Below, piece after piece: positions 1 through 18,163 of a stretch of DNA of 62,500 bases (positions are counted from its first letter, which is position 1; each line of letters begins with the position of its first letter). The DNA is from Anaeromyces robustus (taxonomy: Eukaryota > Neocallimastigomycota > Neocallimastigomycetes > Neocallimastigales > Neocallimastigaceae), in NCBI GenBank assembly GCA_002104895.1, contig MCFG01000188.1, positions 50,001-112,500 on the forward strand, given 5' to 3'. The translations under genes and the position numbers were made by a program. The notes under the pieces were generated by a model. That model saw only the letters and a program-made list of their open reading frames with translations, made no database searches and was not told the origin of the DNA.

Positions 1-603
1 GTTATTAAATCATATAGTGTATAAAATAAAAATCTTTTAATATTTATTTTTATAATAATTATAGAATTATAATATATTTAATATATAGTAATTTGATCAT
101 TAAATAAATACATCAACCATATTTTACATATTATCATAACCATTTATATTTAAAAATGGGTTATTAGTAGTATGGTTAATTAATAAACCATTAAAAAAAT
201 ATAATATATAAATATATAATATATAATATATAATATAGAATTTTAAAATAATTTTGTACTTTTTTTTTTAACTAATATTAATTAATTTTTTGAATATTAT
301 CATTTAATTATAATTTAAAATTATATAATATATATATTATATATATATTTATTTATTATAACAAATAAAATTTAATTATTTTTTTTTTTTTAATAAATGA
401 ATTTTAATCAATAAAAATTTTTTTCTTATCTGTAAAAAAGAAGGGTTAATAATATCGAAAAGTTTGTAAATAAATTTCAAAAACAAATTATAATTCAAAG
501 AAATAAAATAAATCAAAATAAAAACAAAGAAATAAATAAAAAAAAAAACAAAAAAAAATAATTGAAAAATATTGAAAAAATAAAAATAATATAGATACAA
601 TAA
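1..603. other. A/T-rich upstream region of CIAO1
   Basis: No coding sequence supported. The stretch is A/T with short poly-T runs and TA-alternating tracts. A small imperfect inverted repeat (ATAACC and GGTTAT arms, about 138-173) and another with ATGGTT/AACCAT arms (about 172-191) are the only structure seen. It probably holds the CIAO1 promoter and 5' UTR, but no specific element can be named. Confidence 0.5.
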
Positions 604-1825
604 ATGGAAAAAATTGAATTAGTAACAGTATTAAAAGGTAAAATGTTTTATTAATTGGAAATTAAAATCAGATTTCTAAAATTTCATTGAAATTCATTTT
701 TTGAAAAAAGTTAATTCTTGATATTATTAATAATTAATATAATAAAAATTTATTAAATTTAAATATTATATATTTAATAATCTTTCGTTTTAAAAAAAAA
801 GATAAATTATAATTTTATCATATTAAAAATTATAAAAATATTATTAAAATTTAAATTTCTATTATTTTTTTAAATTAAAATATCTACAATATTTATATAT
901 ATATATATATATATAAATTTATTATTTTTTTTATATTTAAATAAGGTCATAACGATAAAGTTTGGCAAGCTAAATGGAATTCTAATGGAAGTTTAATATG
1001 CAGTTGTGGTGCTGATAAAAAAATATGTGTATATTCTAAGGATAATAATGGTCAATGGAAGTATGACACATTAGATGAAGAAGTACATTCAAGAACAGTT
1101 CGTTCAGTCGCTTTTTCACCTGATAATAATTTTATTGCTTCATCAAGTTTTGATTCTACAACTGCTATTTGGATGAAAAATGATGAAAATGGTAATATTA
1201 TTTAAAAATTAAATAGTTAAATGAATTTTTTTTATTTTTTTTTTTCCCTTTTTATTAAGGAATTGTTAATTATTAATTCAGAAATTTTCATAGTTTTAAA
1301 ATTTATAAATTTATTATATAGTAATATATATATATAATGAATATAATTTGAAATTTTATAAATTTAAATTTATTAATATATTATTATTATAATAATATCT
1401 TTTTTTTTTTTCTTTTCATATATTACTTAAATAAAATAAATTTCATATTCTACATAAATATATTATATTCATGAATATTTAAATACTATTTTTAATGTAT
1501 TTAATTATATAATACTACGACGTCTAACATTTATAAAACATATATATATTTAAAGCTTATGAATATATTGCATCATTGGAAGGTCATGAAAATGAAGTTA
1601 AAAGTGTAGCTTGGTCTGCTTCAGGATCTTTAGTTGCTACTTGTAGTAGAGATAAAAGTGTATGGATTTGGGAAGGTAATTTTATTTTGAATTAATTAAT
1701 CAATTAATTAATAAATAAATAAATTCATAAATAAATAAATAAATAAATTTATAAATAAATGAATAGATAAATAAATAAATAGATAAATAAATGAATAGAT
1801 AAATAAATAAATAGATAAATAAATA

Positions 1826-1868
<43 letters not shown>

Positions 1869-2730
1869 ATTTATATAAATAAATAAATAAATATATAGAT
1901 AAATAAATAAATATATATATATCAATATATAAATAAATATTATTAATATTATTATTTTTTCAAATAACTGACTCTTTTTTAATATAATAAAAAAAAAAAA
2001 CACTTTTTTAATATAAATTAGTTGAAGGTGATGATGATTTTGAATGCTTAAGTGTTTTACAAGAACACACTCAAGATGTAAAGATGGTTGCTTGGCATCC
2101 ATTTGATGAAGTAATTAATAAACAATTTTAAAATTTATTATATAATAAAACTATATTATATATTTATATATATATATTTATATTTTTTTTTTCTATAATG
2201 TATAATTTTTTGCTATTTATTTTAATATTATTATCTAAAGATACTTGTTTCTGCAAGTTATGATGATACTATAAGAGTTTGGAAAGATAATGAAGATGAT
2301 TGGTATTGTGCTGATACTTTAGAAGGTCATATTTCAACCGTTTGGGCTGTAGATTTTAATGCTACTGGTGATTTATTAGCTTCTGTTAGTGATGATATGA
2401 CAATTAGAATTTGGAAATGTTTTAAAGGTTGATATTATTAATTTAATTATATTTTTATTTTTATTTTTATTTTTATTCAAATATAACTTCATTATATTTA
2501 TTAATGTATTATATGTATATATATTCATATATTTATATTGATAATAATAGTTGAAGGAACTACAGAATCTAAATGGAAATCTGTAGCTGTATTAAAGGGA
2601 TATCATACAAGACCAATTTATTCTGTATCATGGTCAAAGCTTAATAATAAACTTGCTACTTGTGGTGGTGATAATTATATTAGAATTTTTGAATTAGTAA
2701 GTTTTTACAAAAAATATATACATATATATA

Positions 2731-2763
<33 letters not shown>

Positions 2764-3101
2764 ATAACAATAATTTTAGAAAGAATTTTATATACCAATA
2801 AAAAAATAATTATTTATTATTATATATTTATTATTATATAATAAATTTATAAATTGAAAAAATTTTTTTCTATTATAATTTCATTATTGATTAAAATATA
2901 CATTTATATATAATATAATCATAGGATGAAGAAAATTCCAAAGAAGATCAACTTTCATTTAAATTAATCGCTTCTAAACAAAATGGTCATAGTGAATCAG
3001 ATATTAATAGTGTTATGTGGAGTACTGATAAAGAAAATCCAGATTTATTATTAACCGCTGGCGATGATAATAATGTTAAACTTTGGAAAGTCAATTTTTA
3101 A
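604..3101 (+). CDS. CIAO1: CIAO1/Cia1 WD40 protein, cytosolic Fe-S assembly
   Basis: Seven exons: 604-637, 946-1191, 1556-1675, 2022-2110, 2241-2427, 2551-2696, 2925-3101, total 999 nt, giving 332 residues (the human protein has 339). The product is a seven-bladed WD40 propeller; blades are recognisable from repeated GH...V.SV.W/F..D..L.A..S.D....IW blocks, for example [16 protein letters not shown] and [16 protein letters not shown]. In known systems CIAO1 is part of the CIA targeting complex with CIAO2 and MMS19, which inserts Fe-S clusters into cytosolic and nuclear apoproteins such as DNA polymerases and helicases. The start is the first ATG; the sequence immediately enters blade 1 (LVTVLKGHNDKVW). 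All introns are GT-AG and phases close. Intron 3 is mostly an AAAT-type repeat. Another WD40 protein is possible in principle, but order and spacing match CIAO1 throughout. Confidence 0.94.
1711..1918. repeat. (AAAT)n-type microsatellite in CIAO1 intron 3
   Basis: Tandem AAAT units with interspersed GATA and GAAT variants fill most of the intron between exons 3 and 4 of CIAO1. The reverse strand reads as an artificial Ile/Tyr/Leu-rich open frame, which has no coding support. Confidence 0.9.
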
Positions 3102-3641
3102 ATTAAATCATTAGATAGTTAAATTAATAATCATCTTTTGTTCATCATCTTTTATTTTTTTATATTTAATTAATTAATAGAATAATAATAATAATAGTAA
3201 CAACAACAATAATAATAGTAATACTCAAAATATTATTATTATTACAATCATTATAAAATATATCGTTTAAATTATTAAATATTGTACATTTGTCCTTTTT
3301 AATAATTTTTCATAAATATTTTTTTCTTTCATTTTTCAATATTTATTTTTATATATAAAACAAAATTTTTTTTTTAATTAATTATTAAATGGTAAAAATA
3401 TTATTATAAAAAGTTAATAGAAATAATAATGTATCTTTTTTTTTTTTTTTTTTTAAATAATTAAATAAAAATGAAACTGATTAAATAATAATAATCTTTT
3501 TAATTTAATTAATATAAAGAAATTAAATTATAATAAAATAATGAAAAAAAGAAAAACAATAAAAATAAATAAAAAAACATTTAAATAAAATAATAATGAA
3601 AAAAAAAAAAAAGAAACATTTCTAATACAAATCTAATAAAA

Positions 3642-3673
<32 letters not shown>

Positions 3674-3892
3674 CAAAAAAAAAAGATAAAGAATAATTAT
3701 AAATATATATATTATATATAATATATTATATATAATATATATATTTTATTTTTAATATATATTATTAAATTTTTTATTAAGTAAATTATTTTTAATATAA
3801 TTTTATTATTATTATTTTTTTTTAATTTTTTTTTTCTTTTTTAAATAATTTTTTTTTTTGATAATTATTATTAAAACTAAAAGAATTAAAAG
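3102..3892. other. CIAO1 to ISY1 intergenic region
   Basis: No gene seen. A/T-rich with poly-A and poly-T runs (for example about 3432-3454 and 3651-3673) and an AAT/AAC-rich tract near 3180-3230. It should hold the CIAO1 3' UTR and terminator and the ISY1 promoter. Confidence 0.5.
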
Positions 3893-6016
3893 ATGGTAAG
3901 ATTTCTTTTTTAGAAAGAATTTATTAAATAATAATTAATAATAAATAGTAATAATTAATATATAAAATTTCTATTTTTTTTAAATAATTTTAAATTAGTA
4001 TAAAATATTAATTACTATTTTATATTTTATTTATAATTCTATTTTTAAATTTTATAATTTGATATTTAATAAAACAGGCAAGAAATGAAGAAAAAGCACA
4101 GTAATCTATCTTATTCTTTTTATAACTTATATATATATAATTATTTTACTTTATTATTTTATTTTATATATTTTTTTTCATATTCTTTTTTTTTCTCTTT
4201 TTACAAATTTTATATATAAAATTTCATATTTCAAATTAAAATTAAAATTAAGACAATGTCAAATACTATAAAAATCAATTATTAGCTTTAAATATATATA
4301 TATAAGAAAGAGAATTATTATGGATGAAAATTATAAAAGAAAAGCAATATCAAAAAATTAATGAATACTTGAATAATATCATAAACATACTGATTTTTAA
4401 TGTTTATTTTTTGAATATAATGAAAAATTTAAATTTCTGATTTTAAACATAATTTCTTTCTTTTTTCTTTTTTTCTTTATATATATTTTTTATTTTATTT
4501 AAATACTTCAATAAAGATCTATGCTTCATCGTTTTCGGGAAGCACAAGCTATTGAATTAGGTTTATTAAAAAAAGAAGAGAAAAGACCATATTTAGCAAC
4601 TTTATGTGATAATGTTAAAGATTGTGAATATTGGAGAAAACAAATTATAAAAGAAATTTCAAAAAAAGTTTCAAAAATTCAAGATGGTAATATTAAATAA
4701 TAATATTTTATCTAAAAATTTTATTATAATGTTCATAATAGAATTATTATTTTTTTATTTTATATTATTGTTATTTTATATAATTTCATATTTGTGATTA
4801 TTAATTACTTAATAATTTCATTTTATATTTTATAATAATAACTATAATATATATTATAAATGTATTATCAATTTCATAGTTCAATTAACTGATTATCAAA
4901 TTAGAGATTTAAATGATGAAATTAATAAATTAATAAGGGAAAAATATCACTGGGAAAATAGAATATTAGAATTAGGAGGACCAAATTATAGGGTATTTTT
5001 TTTTTTTTTTTTTTAAAAATTATTTATTATTATTATTATTATTATGTTTAAATTTTTATTATTTATATTATTCTAATTATTGTTTTAATTATTATAATAA
5101 TAAATTATTCTAATTATTTAAAAGAAAATTGGTGAAAAAACATTAGATAGAGAAGGAAGAGAAGCTCCTGGTTCCAGAGGATACAAATATTTTGGAAGAG
5201 CAAGAGATTTACCAGGTGTAAGAGAATTATTTGAACCAGAAGGTATTAATTAAAATAATTAAATTTTATTAACATATTAATAACACAAACAAAATTAAAA
5301 AAAAATATCTATCTATCTATATATATATATTAAATAAATTTTGTATTTCATTTTTTTTTTTTTTTCACCATTTTTTATAAATCCTATAAATATATTATAT
5401 TAATAGTTAGTGAAACACCTGCCAAAACTAGATATGAATTATATCAAAATATAGATGCTGATTATTATGGATATAGAGATGAAGAAGATGACGTGCTATT
5501 AGAATATGAAACAGAATTAAGAAAACATTGTATGTGTATAAATTTATATTTTTATTTTTAATTTTATTTATTTTCAAGTATACAAATATATCAATTATTC
5601 ATATATAAATTTAAATGTATTAAAAAAATATTCATATATATACATTTCTTATTATTTTATTATAAAATATATCAATTATTCATATATAAATTTAAATGTA
5701 ATAAAAATATTTATATATACATTTTTTATTATTTTATTATAAAATATATTTTATTATTATTATTATTTTTTTTTAAATATATATTATATATATATTAAAA
5801 GATGTTGATGAAATATTGAAAGAAGAAAAGATTGATATGGATGATGATAATAATAATGAAGAAGTTAACTATAGTGAATATGACTTTGTTGAACCATTAT
5901 ATATTCCAACACAATCTGAAGTTGAAAAATATTTAATTGAACAAAAGAAAGAAGAATTAACTAAAAAATATTTATCAGAGTCAGCATCACTTCAAGCAGA
6001 AATTTCAAAACAATAA
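3893..6016 (+). CDS. ISY1: Pre-mRNA splicing factor ISY1
   Basis: Seven coding exons: 3893-3895, 4078-4100, 4517-4686, 4880-4992, 5125-5242, 5407-5529, 5802-6016; 765 nt, 254 residues (human about 285). The first coding exon is just ATG, spliced at ATG|GTAAGA to GCAAGAAATGAAG, giving the family N-terminus [19 protein letters not shown]. Later blocks [48 protein letters not shown], the D-Y-Y-G-Y box and the C-terminal [10 protein letters not shown] segment follow family order. ISY1 belongs to the Prp19/NTC-associated set, lies near the catalytic RNA core and helps step 1 splicing and the remodelling that follows. Exon 2 is only 23 nt. Intron 6 holds an approximately 80-bp direct duplication. 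Identity is very secure; only the first two exons depend on splice inference, and the reading frame and conserved N-terminus support them. Confidence 0.94.
5586..5756. repeat. Tandem duplication of an ~80-bp unit in ISY1 intron 6
   Basis: Two adjacent copies, about 5586-5668 and 5667-5756. Each begins TATCAATTATTCATATATAA and ends in TTATTATTTTATTATAAAAT, with a few substitutions and indels between them. They lie wholly within the intron 5530-5801. Confidence 0.8.
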
Positions 6017-6145
6017 ATTTTATTAAATAAAAAAAAAATAATTTAAGAAATATTTTTTATCTATTATTACTTTTTACATTGGTTTCGAACATATAAAAAG
6101 TAAAAAACAAAACAAAACAAAACAAAAACAAAAAAAAAAAAACCC

Positions 6146-6204
<59 letters not shown>

Positions 6205-8279
6205 TATATATTTTTTAAATTTATTCTTTTTTTCAATAATTAAAAACAGTAAATATTATTTATTTAAATACATTAACTTATTATTTATTTCGAATGATGG
6301 ATTATTAATTAATTTTTAATAGAATTTAACTGTATAATTTAAAGTAAATATAATAAATCATTTATTATAATAAAACAAATAATTATAATATAATCTTTAC
6401 TTATTTATAGTGTAATCATTTTTATTTATTCTATTTGGTATTTTATTTGTAAATACAATTATATAATTAATAAAATAAGAAATAAAAAAAAATATTTTCT
6501 TTTTTAAAACAAATAAATACATTTTATTTTTTATTACTTATACATATATTAAAAATATATTTTTAATTTACTTAAATTAATATATATATATAAATATTTA
6601 TTTATTATTGTATATATAATTTTATATATTAAGAATTTATTAATTAATAATTGATTTATCATAAATCCTTTATATTTTATAATTTATTATATATATTTCA
6701 AAACTATTCATAAATATTTTATAAATAATTTATTTATATTTTATTTATATTTTAATTTTTTTTATAGTAATATTAGTTAAAATATTTATATAAAAAAAAA
6801 ATTTTTTTTTCTATTGCTCTTTATATCATTAATTTTATTATCAATGTTTTTTATATCATGTTAATAATAAAGTTAATTTTGAACAAAATATATATCATAT
6901 TTAAATAATTTATTTTTATTTTTTTTTTATATTTTGATTTGTTTCTAAATTATTTTAAACAATAATCATTATTTGGATGTTAAGATTATAATAAATATAT
7001 ATAAAAAAAATACACATATATATACATTTCTTATACATTTACATTTCATCATTAATAATATTTAAAACCATTAAATTAAAACACCATTATTTAATTATTT
7101 CACAATAATCAATTAAATATCATTCATTATATTTAAAAATAATGTCAATTTAAAATTTGTTTTTTTTTATACTACATAAAATACTACATATAATATTTAA
7201 GTATAACATAATTAATTCAATTGATACCAATAATACTAAAAAGGAATTAAAGTAATTTTTTTTTTTTTGTTTTATATTTTTTTTTATTATTCTTTTTCTT
7301 TATTTTTTTTTATATTATTACAATTATTTTATATTTAATAAATATTTTAAAAAAATAAATATGATGTTATATTATATTTATTCAACTAATATTTTATAAT
7401 ATAACTTAACTAAAATAAAAATAAAAAGGCTTTATATATTTTTTTATTTTTATTATTATTGTTTAAATATAAATTATTTATATATATTATAAAATGTTAA
7501 ATCAAACATTTATTATAAAGATCTTTTATAAAAATAATAAAATAATCTTTGAGGATATGTATAGAGTATAAATTAACTGGTAGCGATATTATAATAAAAC
7601 ATATATATATTTAAAAAAATTCACCAACAAGTAATTTATTAAAAATAATAATTTTAATTTTAATTATTATATTATTTTTTTTTTCTTTTTTTAAAAAATG
7701 ATTTGTTAACATTTTCTTTAATAATATATATATATTTTGTTATATTCATTAGAATATTGAAAATTTTCTTTTTTTATTTTTTTTTAAAAACGAAAAAAAA
7801 AAAAAACATTATAAAAAATAATAAAAAAGGAAAACATTAATTTAAGAAACAATAATTGATAATTGAAAATTAAATTCGTTTTTTTCACCATCAATAAAAT
7901 ATACGATTTAATTTTTTATAAAATACATTAAAAAAAAATTATTGAAAGTAAAGATCTTTATATTGATAATATTTTTAATATATATGTATATAAATTTATT
8001 AAATATCATTATTATTTATAATTTAAAAAAATTGATTAGATGTTTTTTTTTTTAATTTATACTGTAAATAATAATGATAATCATTATAATATTAACAATA
8101 ATAATAATAATAATCATAATAATAAGATCATAGAGTTTTTTTTTAATAGATATACATTATTATAATACATTAAATAATAATATTATTAATATTTTTTTTT
8201 AATTTAATTTAATATAATAGTAAAAAAAATAATAAAATAAAATAATAATAATAATAATAAGGAAAAAAAGAAGAAAAAA
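6017..8279. other. ISY1 to BRE1 intergenic region
   Basis: About 2.3 kb without a supportable gene on either strand. Near-pure A/T, with a (TAA)n microsatellite at about 6148-6202 just downstream of ISY1, an AAC/AAA-rich tract before it, and many homopolymers. A short patch of higher complexity around 7550-7590 shows no RNA gene fold or open frame I can recognise. Confidence 0.5.
6148..6202. repeat. (TAA)n microsatellite
   Basis: Uninterrupted TAA units over about 54 nt in the ISY1 3' flanking region. Confidence 0.9.
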
Positions 8280-12906
<4,627 letters not shown>

Positions 12907-13893
12907 ATTTTATTATTGTTTATTATTATCATTATTATTGTTAATGCTATTTTGTTAATCCAATTTTTTTTTTTTAAAAAGTATTATTATTATAATTTTT
13001 TTCTCTCTTTTTTTTTTAATAAGTTTTCATTCTATTTTTTTTATTTTATACTATTTTTTTATTTTTAATATTCAATAATAATAATTGTAATAATAATCAA
13101 ATATAATAAAAAAATATATATATTTTTTATAACAAATCTTATCAATTAAATTAAAAAATTTTTATTATCATATATATTTTAATAATACCTTTTAAACAAT
13201 TAAGAAAAAATAAAAAAAAAAAAAGTATTCTTTTTATTAAATTTCATTTAATATATTTTTAATAATTTAATAATGTAATTTTTTATTATTAACTCACATC
13301 ATTTTTTTCTTTCTTTTCTTTTTTTTCTCATTTATATAAATATTTTTATAATTTAATTTAAATTTATTAAGAAAAAAAAAAAAGAAAGAAAAAAGAAAAA
13401 AAAAAAAAAGACTAAACTATATAAAATCTAAATAAAAATTCATTTAATACAAAATTTTTTTAAATAAAATAAAATAGAATCTATAATTTATATTTATAAT
13501 AAATAATATAAATATTTATACTATGTTTTTCTTTTTTTTTTTTTTTATAAATTTTTATATATTATATTAATTTTATAATTATATTAAAGCTGACTATTTT
13601 GATATAGTTTTAACTAAATGTAATGTAATGTGATATAATTATTTGATACTTTATTAATTATTTATTTTTTATTTATATATATTTATTTAAATATTTTTTT
13701 TACTATTAATATTTATTTAATTTAAATATACTTTTTAATTGTAAATATTAAGATTTATTACTAATTTAAATAAATTTTCTTATATTTATAAATTATTAAT
13801 AATATTAATAATTATAAACATTTCATTTTTTTATTTTTATTTTTATTATTTTTTTTTAATATTTTTCTTATTCTTATTATTCATATTTTGTTT
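12907..13893. other. Convergent intergenic region BRE1 / TBC protein
   Basis: The two flanking genes end toward each other here. No open frame or RNA gene supported. A/T homopolymers dominate (for example poly-A near 13373-13409). It presumably contains both 3' UTRs and poly(A) sites. Confidence 0.5.
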
Positions 13894-14218
13894 TTAATTA
13901 TTTAAAATTTCTTCATATTTTTGATTAATTTTAATATTTAATATTGTATTTAAAAAGGTTTCAATATCAAAACAATGAATACATAAACAATTTGGTAAAC
14001 ATTTACCATGTGTATGTTGATCATTTTTATTTTTTTCTTGATTGGTATTATTATTAATGGCTGATATTGAAGTGTAAAAGGATTGATGATTATTACCATT
14101 ATTAATTTTTGGATTACTACTATGAATATAATCCGTTGGATGTTGTTTATAACGATGTTCACGATTATGAATTAATGGAGGTGGAGGCGTTATTAATTCA
14201 AATTCATTATAATTTTCC

Positions 14219-14261
<43 letters not shown>

Positions 14262-16916
14262 TATTTTCTTCTTTATTTTCATTATTATGATTTTCATTTT
14301 CAATTTCGTTTTCATTATTATCTTCATTTTCAATATCTTTCATAACTGCTGATTTAAGAATAATATCTTGAATAGGTTGTTTATTATATACTTTAATTTT
14401 TTCTTCTTGTGGCTTTTTATTATCGAAACAATGACAATATTTATCTGTATAAAGTACATCATGAATATGTAAAATAATATCAAGTGTAATATTTAAACAT
14501 TCATCTCTTGGTAAACCTTCACATCGACTTAATAAAGGTTTTTCTATATATTGTAATAATGCAATACCAGCTTTAATAATTGTAGATTTACCTGGTTAAT
14601 ATATATAATTAATATAGGAATGGAATATAAAAAAAAATTATTGTTATTATGATGTATTGATGTATATATGTATATATGTTTAATATATTAAATAATAAAA
14701 TAATTATTTTACCATAATAATAGAATAGATCCCATACTCTTAAAAGACATGGCCAAGGCAACGTTTTAGAGTATAAACATAAAAACCACTATATTAATAT
14801 ATAAAATGAAATATATTTTAATAAAATATAAATGTAAATTAAACATATAAAAAAAAATTTTTTTTTTCCTATTGATAATTTATATACTTATTAATATAAA
14901 TATTAAATATAATAAAATTCATACTTCAGTAGTAAATAATATGGTATCTATTTCATATTCAACTAAATGATTATACAAACGAGGTAATTTTTGTTTTAAA
15001 ATTATTGTAAATACATCATTATCAGATTTCAATTTATCAAGATCTTGAGAATAGTATCCAGAAATACTATAATTTTCAATAGTACTAACTAATAACCAAA
15101 ATGCATCCTTTTTTTTATATATATATATTATATATTAATATTTTGTATAAAAATAATCATCATTTAATAATTTAAATAATAATAATAAAAAAAACATATT
15201 CATTTATTATTTATAATTTTAATTTATTTTTAATAGTAATGTTTTAATACCTCTGCTGGTATAAACATCAATAATATTCCGGCTAAAAATCCCATACCTT
15301 GACAATATCCTATTGAAGGATTATAACGAGAATATGCTTTAAGAACATTATATAAATTATGTTGACTAAATTAATAAATAAAAAAAAAAGAAAAGAAAAG
15401 AAAAAATTATTAAATAGTAAAAGTTAATAATATTAATTATGTTTTAATTATATTATTATATTCTTTTTTTTTTTCATCTTATATATATTTAATTATAATT
15501 AATAAAAGTTTGCTATACCCATAATAATTTTTATCGTTAAACATTATATGATCTGTAAATAATATTTTTAAAAAATAGATAAAGTAACAATAATTTTTAT
15601 TTTAATTTGTTTTAGTATTATTATTTTCAAATCTTTTCATATAAATATTATATTAATATTTTAAATATACCTGGATAACATCTGGTAATATCTTTTAAAA
15701 TAATTTCATCTATTGGTAATGGGTCAGAATTACATAGTTCCTATATTTTTAATTATCATTTATATAAAAATATAATAATTAATATTTATTTTATCATAGA
15801 TAATATATTAAATAATAAATAATATATATATATTATATTTTAAGTTAAAATGAATGATAATTTACATAAAATAAGTTTTTCTTTTTTATGTTTTCAGCTT
15901 CTGCTAATGTTGACCACACATATCCTCTAAATGATTGTGGTATTCCATCACGACAAAATTTTTCTAACTATTTTTATTTAATTTTTTTTTTTTTGTAATA
16001 TATTTATATTAATTAGAATTATTTTTCAATAAAAATTATTATTATTGATAAATTTGTAATAAATTTATATATATAAAGAATTCAAGCATTTTATAATTTT
16101 CCATTTACTTTAGAAGTACTATCACAAATATTACAAGAACTTTCTGAAACTACTTTAGGTTTAAAATTATCCCAATTACTTAAAGAGAAATTTTTAAATA
16201 AATTGATCCAAGAACTTTCCTTTTTCTTTACATTGGTTTGATTATCCATACTAATTAATTTTGATTATTATTTTTAAAGAAGAAGAAGACGAAGGAAAAA
16301 AGATTTTAAAACAAATTAAAAAAAAATTATGAGGAAAAAATAAAATATTATATATGATTAAATTTATGAAATCATTAATAATAATTTATTATCATGGATT
16401 ATTATATAATATTATTCAAAAAAATATATATATATTATAATTAAATATATATAATTACTTGTAAGTTTTTTTATGAAAGACATCATTAATTATAAAACCA
16501 TATTCATCAGTTTTTAATTTTCCATATTTTATATCTTTTGATTCATTAGTTTTATTACTTTTTTCGGATTGACTATCAGAATTAATATCAATACTTTCTA
16601 AACTACTTGTACTATAAGTATGATTATTATTATCTTCTTCATTTATATTTATATCATACAATTCTTCTTGATTCTCTTCAGAAATATTATTAGAAAATTC
16701 ATAAACATGTTCTGTTAATTCTGAAAGAGAACTATATGAATAATTTTTATCATCATTTTTTCTATATAAATCTTTATTTTTTTTATTTCTTGAATTTAAA
16801 CTATGATTTGATTTTGATTTAATTAATACTTTTGGTATATACTGAGATTCCATAAAATGTTTATTATCTTTTAAATGTACATTATCAGAAATACTAAATG
16901 TCTGTTTAAAATCCAT
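13894..16916 (-). CDS. TBC-domain Rab GTPase-activating protein
   Basis: Nine exons in transcript order: 16459-16916, 16109-16250, 15967-15866, 15740-15671, 15552-15519, 15365-15251, 15107-14925, 14788-14713, 14591-13894; 1878 nt, 625 residues. Exon 1 (Ser/Asn-rich, ending in a DEYGFI box typical of the segment before TBC domains) splices CAA|GTAATT to a second exon that also begins with an ATG. The TBC domain (about residues 200-420) starts RDGIPQSFRGYVW. It has the catalytic arginine finger in IILKDITR (R254) and the glutamine finger in GYCQGM (Q291), and later LPWPCLLRVWDLFYYG. Such proteins accelerate GTP hydrolysis by Rab GTPases in membrane traffic. Layout resembles the TBC1D10 group, but I would not fix the subfamily or Rab target. 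The tail holds a poly-Asn tract and a Cys-rich motif (GKCLPNCLCIHC). Confidence 0.9.
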
Positions 16917-17485
16917 TTTATATTTCTTTAATTATTATAATGCTTTTTTTTTTTTATTGAATTATTTATTATTATTATTTATAAAGATTATGTATAATTT
17001 TTTTTTTTTTTAATATATTAAAAATAACAAAAAAAATATCATAATAAAAGTAAAATGTAATCAAATAAAAATAAGAATTAATAAACCAAAACATTACTCA
17101 TATTAAAAAATTCAAATTAGATAAGTTTTAAAGTTTGAGTTTATAATTTAAAATTTTGAAAAATTATTATTTTTTCAAAAACAAAAAAACAAAAAAACAA
17201 AAAAACAAAAAAAATTATTTATAAAGTTTAATAATTATATATTATTATTATTATTATCATTTTTAATTTTTCAGCAGTAATAAATTAAATATTATATTTT
17301 ATATAATATTTAATTATAAATAAAATTTTTGAAAGATTCAAATTACTTTTTTTTTTTTTAATAAAAGATTAGAAAAAAAAAAAAGATTTAAAAATTTTTT
17401 GGAAACAATAGTTTATATATTATTATTATTATTTCTTTTTTTTAAATATATCATCTATTTTTTGAATATATATATTTTATTTTTA

Positions 17486-17544
<59 letters not shown>

Positions 17545-17744
17545 AATTATTATTTAGAATATTTCATACTTATTCATATTTATATTTGTAAATAAATTAT
17601 TTATTATTTAAACTTAAATATTATTTATTCTATTTTTATTTTTTGATTTCGATTATAAAAAAATATCTATATAATAAAAATTAAAAAGAGTTAATCTATA
17701 AATATATTGTAATGATTATTATTTTTTTTTTTAATAAAAAAAAA
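16917..17744. other. Upstream of TBC gene / downstream of IWR1
   Basis: No gene seen. Contains CAAAAAAA-type repeats at about 17176-17215, AAT then ATT trinucleotide runs around 17490-17550, and poly-T and poly-A tracts. It should include the TBC gene promoter and the IWR1 3' UTR. Confidence 0.5.
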
Positions 17745-18105
17745 TCAATAACCAAAATCGTTATCATAATCTTCTTCGGTATATTCAAAATTATTATAAA
17801 AACGATTGCTATTCTTTTTATAAGGATAATATGATCTTCTAAAATTTTCATAATCATCTTCTTCACTGTCAAAATCATAATCATCATCATCATCATCATC
17901 GTCTTCTGATGATGAATATAATCCTCCTTCATCTTCTTCTGATGGGTATTCATTTTGATAATAATCTTCAGCTATAAAAATATAAATTATACATTTAAAA
18001 TTCAATTAAAATATCAAATAATGATTAAATATTTATTGTTATAAATAATAAAAATTTAATATTAAATCATAATAAATTAATAATCATAATAATTATAATT
18101 AAAAG

Positions 18106-18163
<58 letters not shown>

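Noticed and set aside
376-600. Minus-strand Phe/Ile-rich small protein
   Set aside because: Low-complexity A/T translation directly upstream of CIAO1, no start context or homology.
6070-6100. tRNA T-arm-like GGTTTCGAAC
   Set aside because: No acceptor stem, anticodon arm or D-arm around it.
16455-16916. Separate 153-residue gene
   Set aside because: Its end is an intron donor (CAA|GTAATT), and splicing to 16250 joins it in frame to the TBC gene with a typical YGFI pre-domain box.
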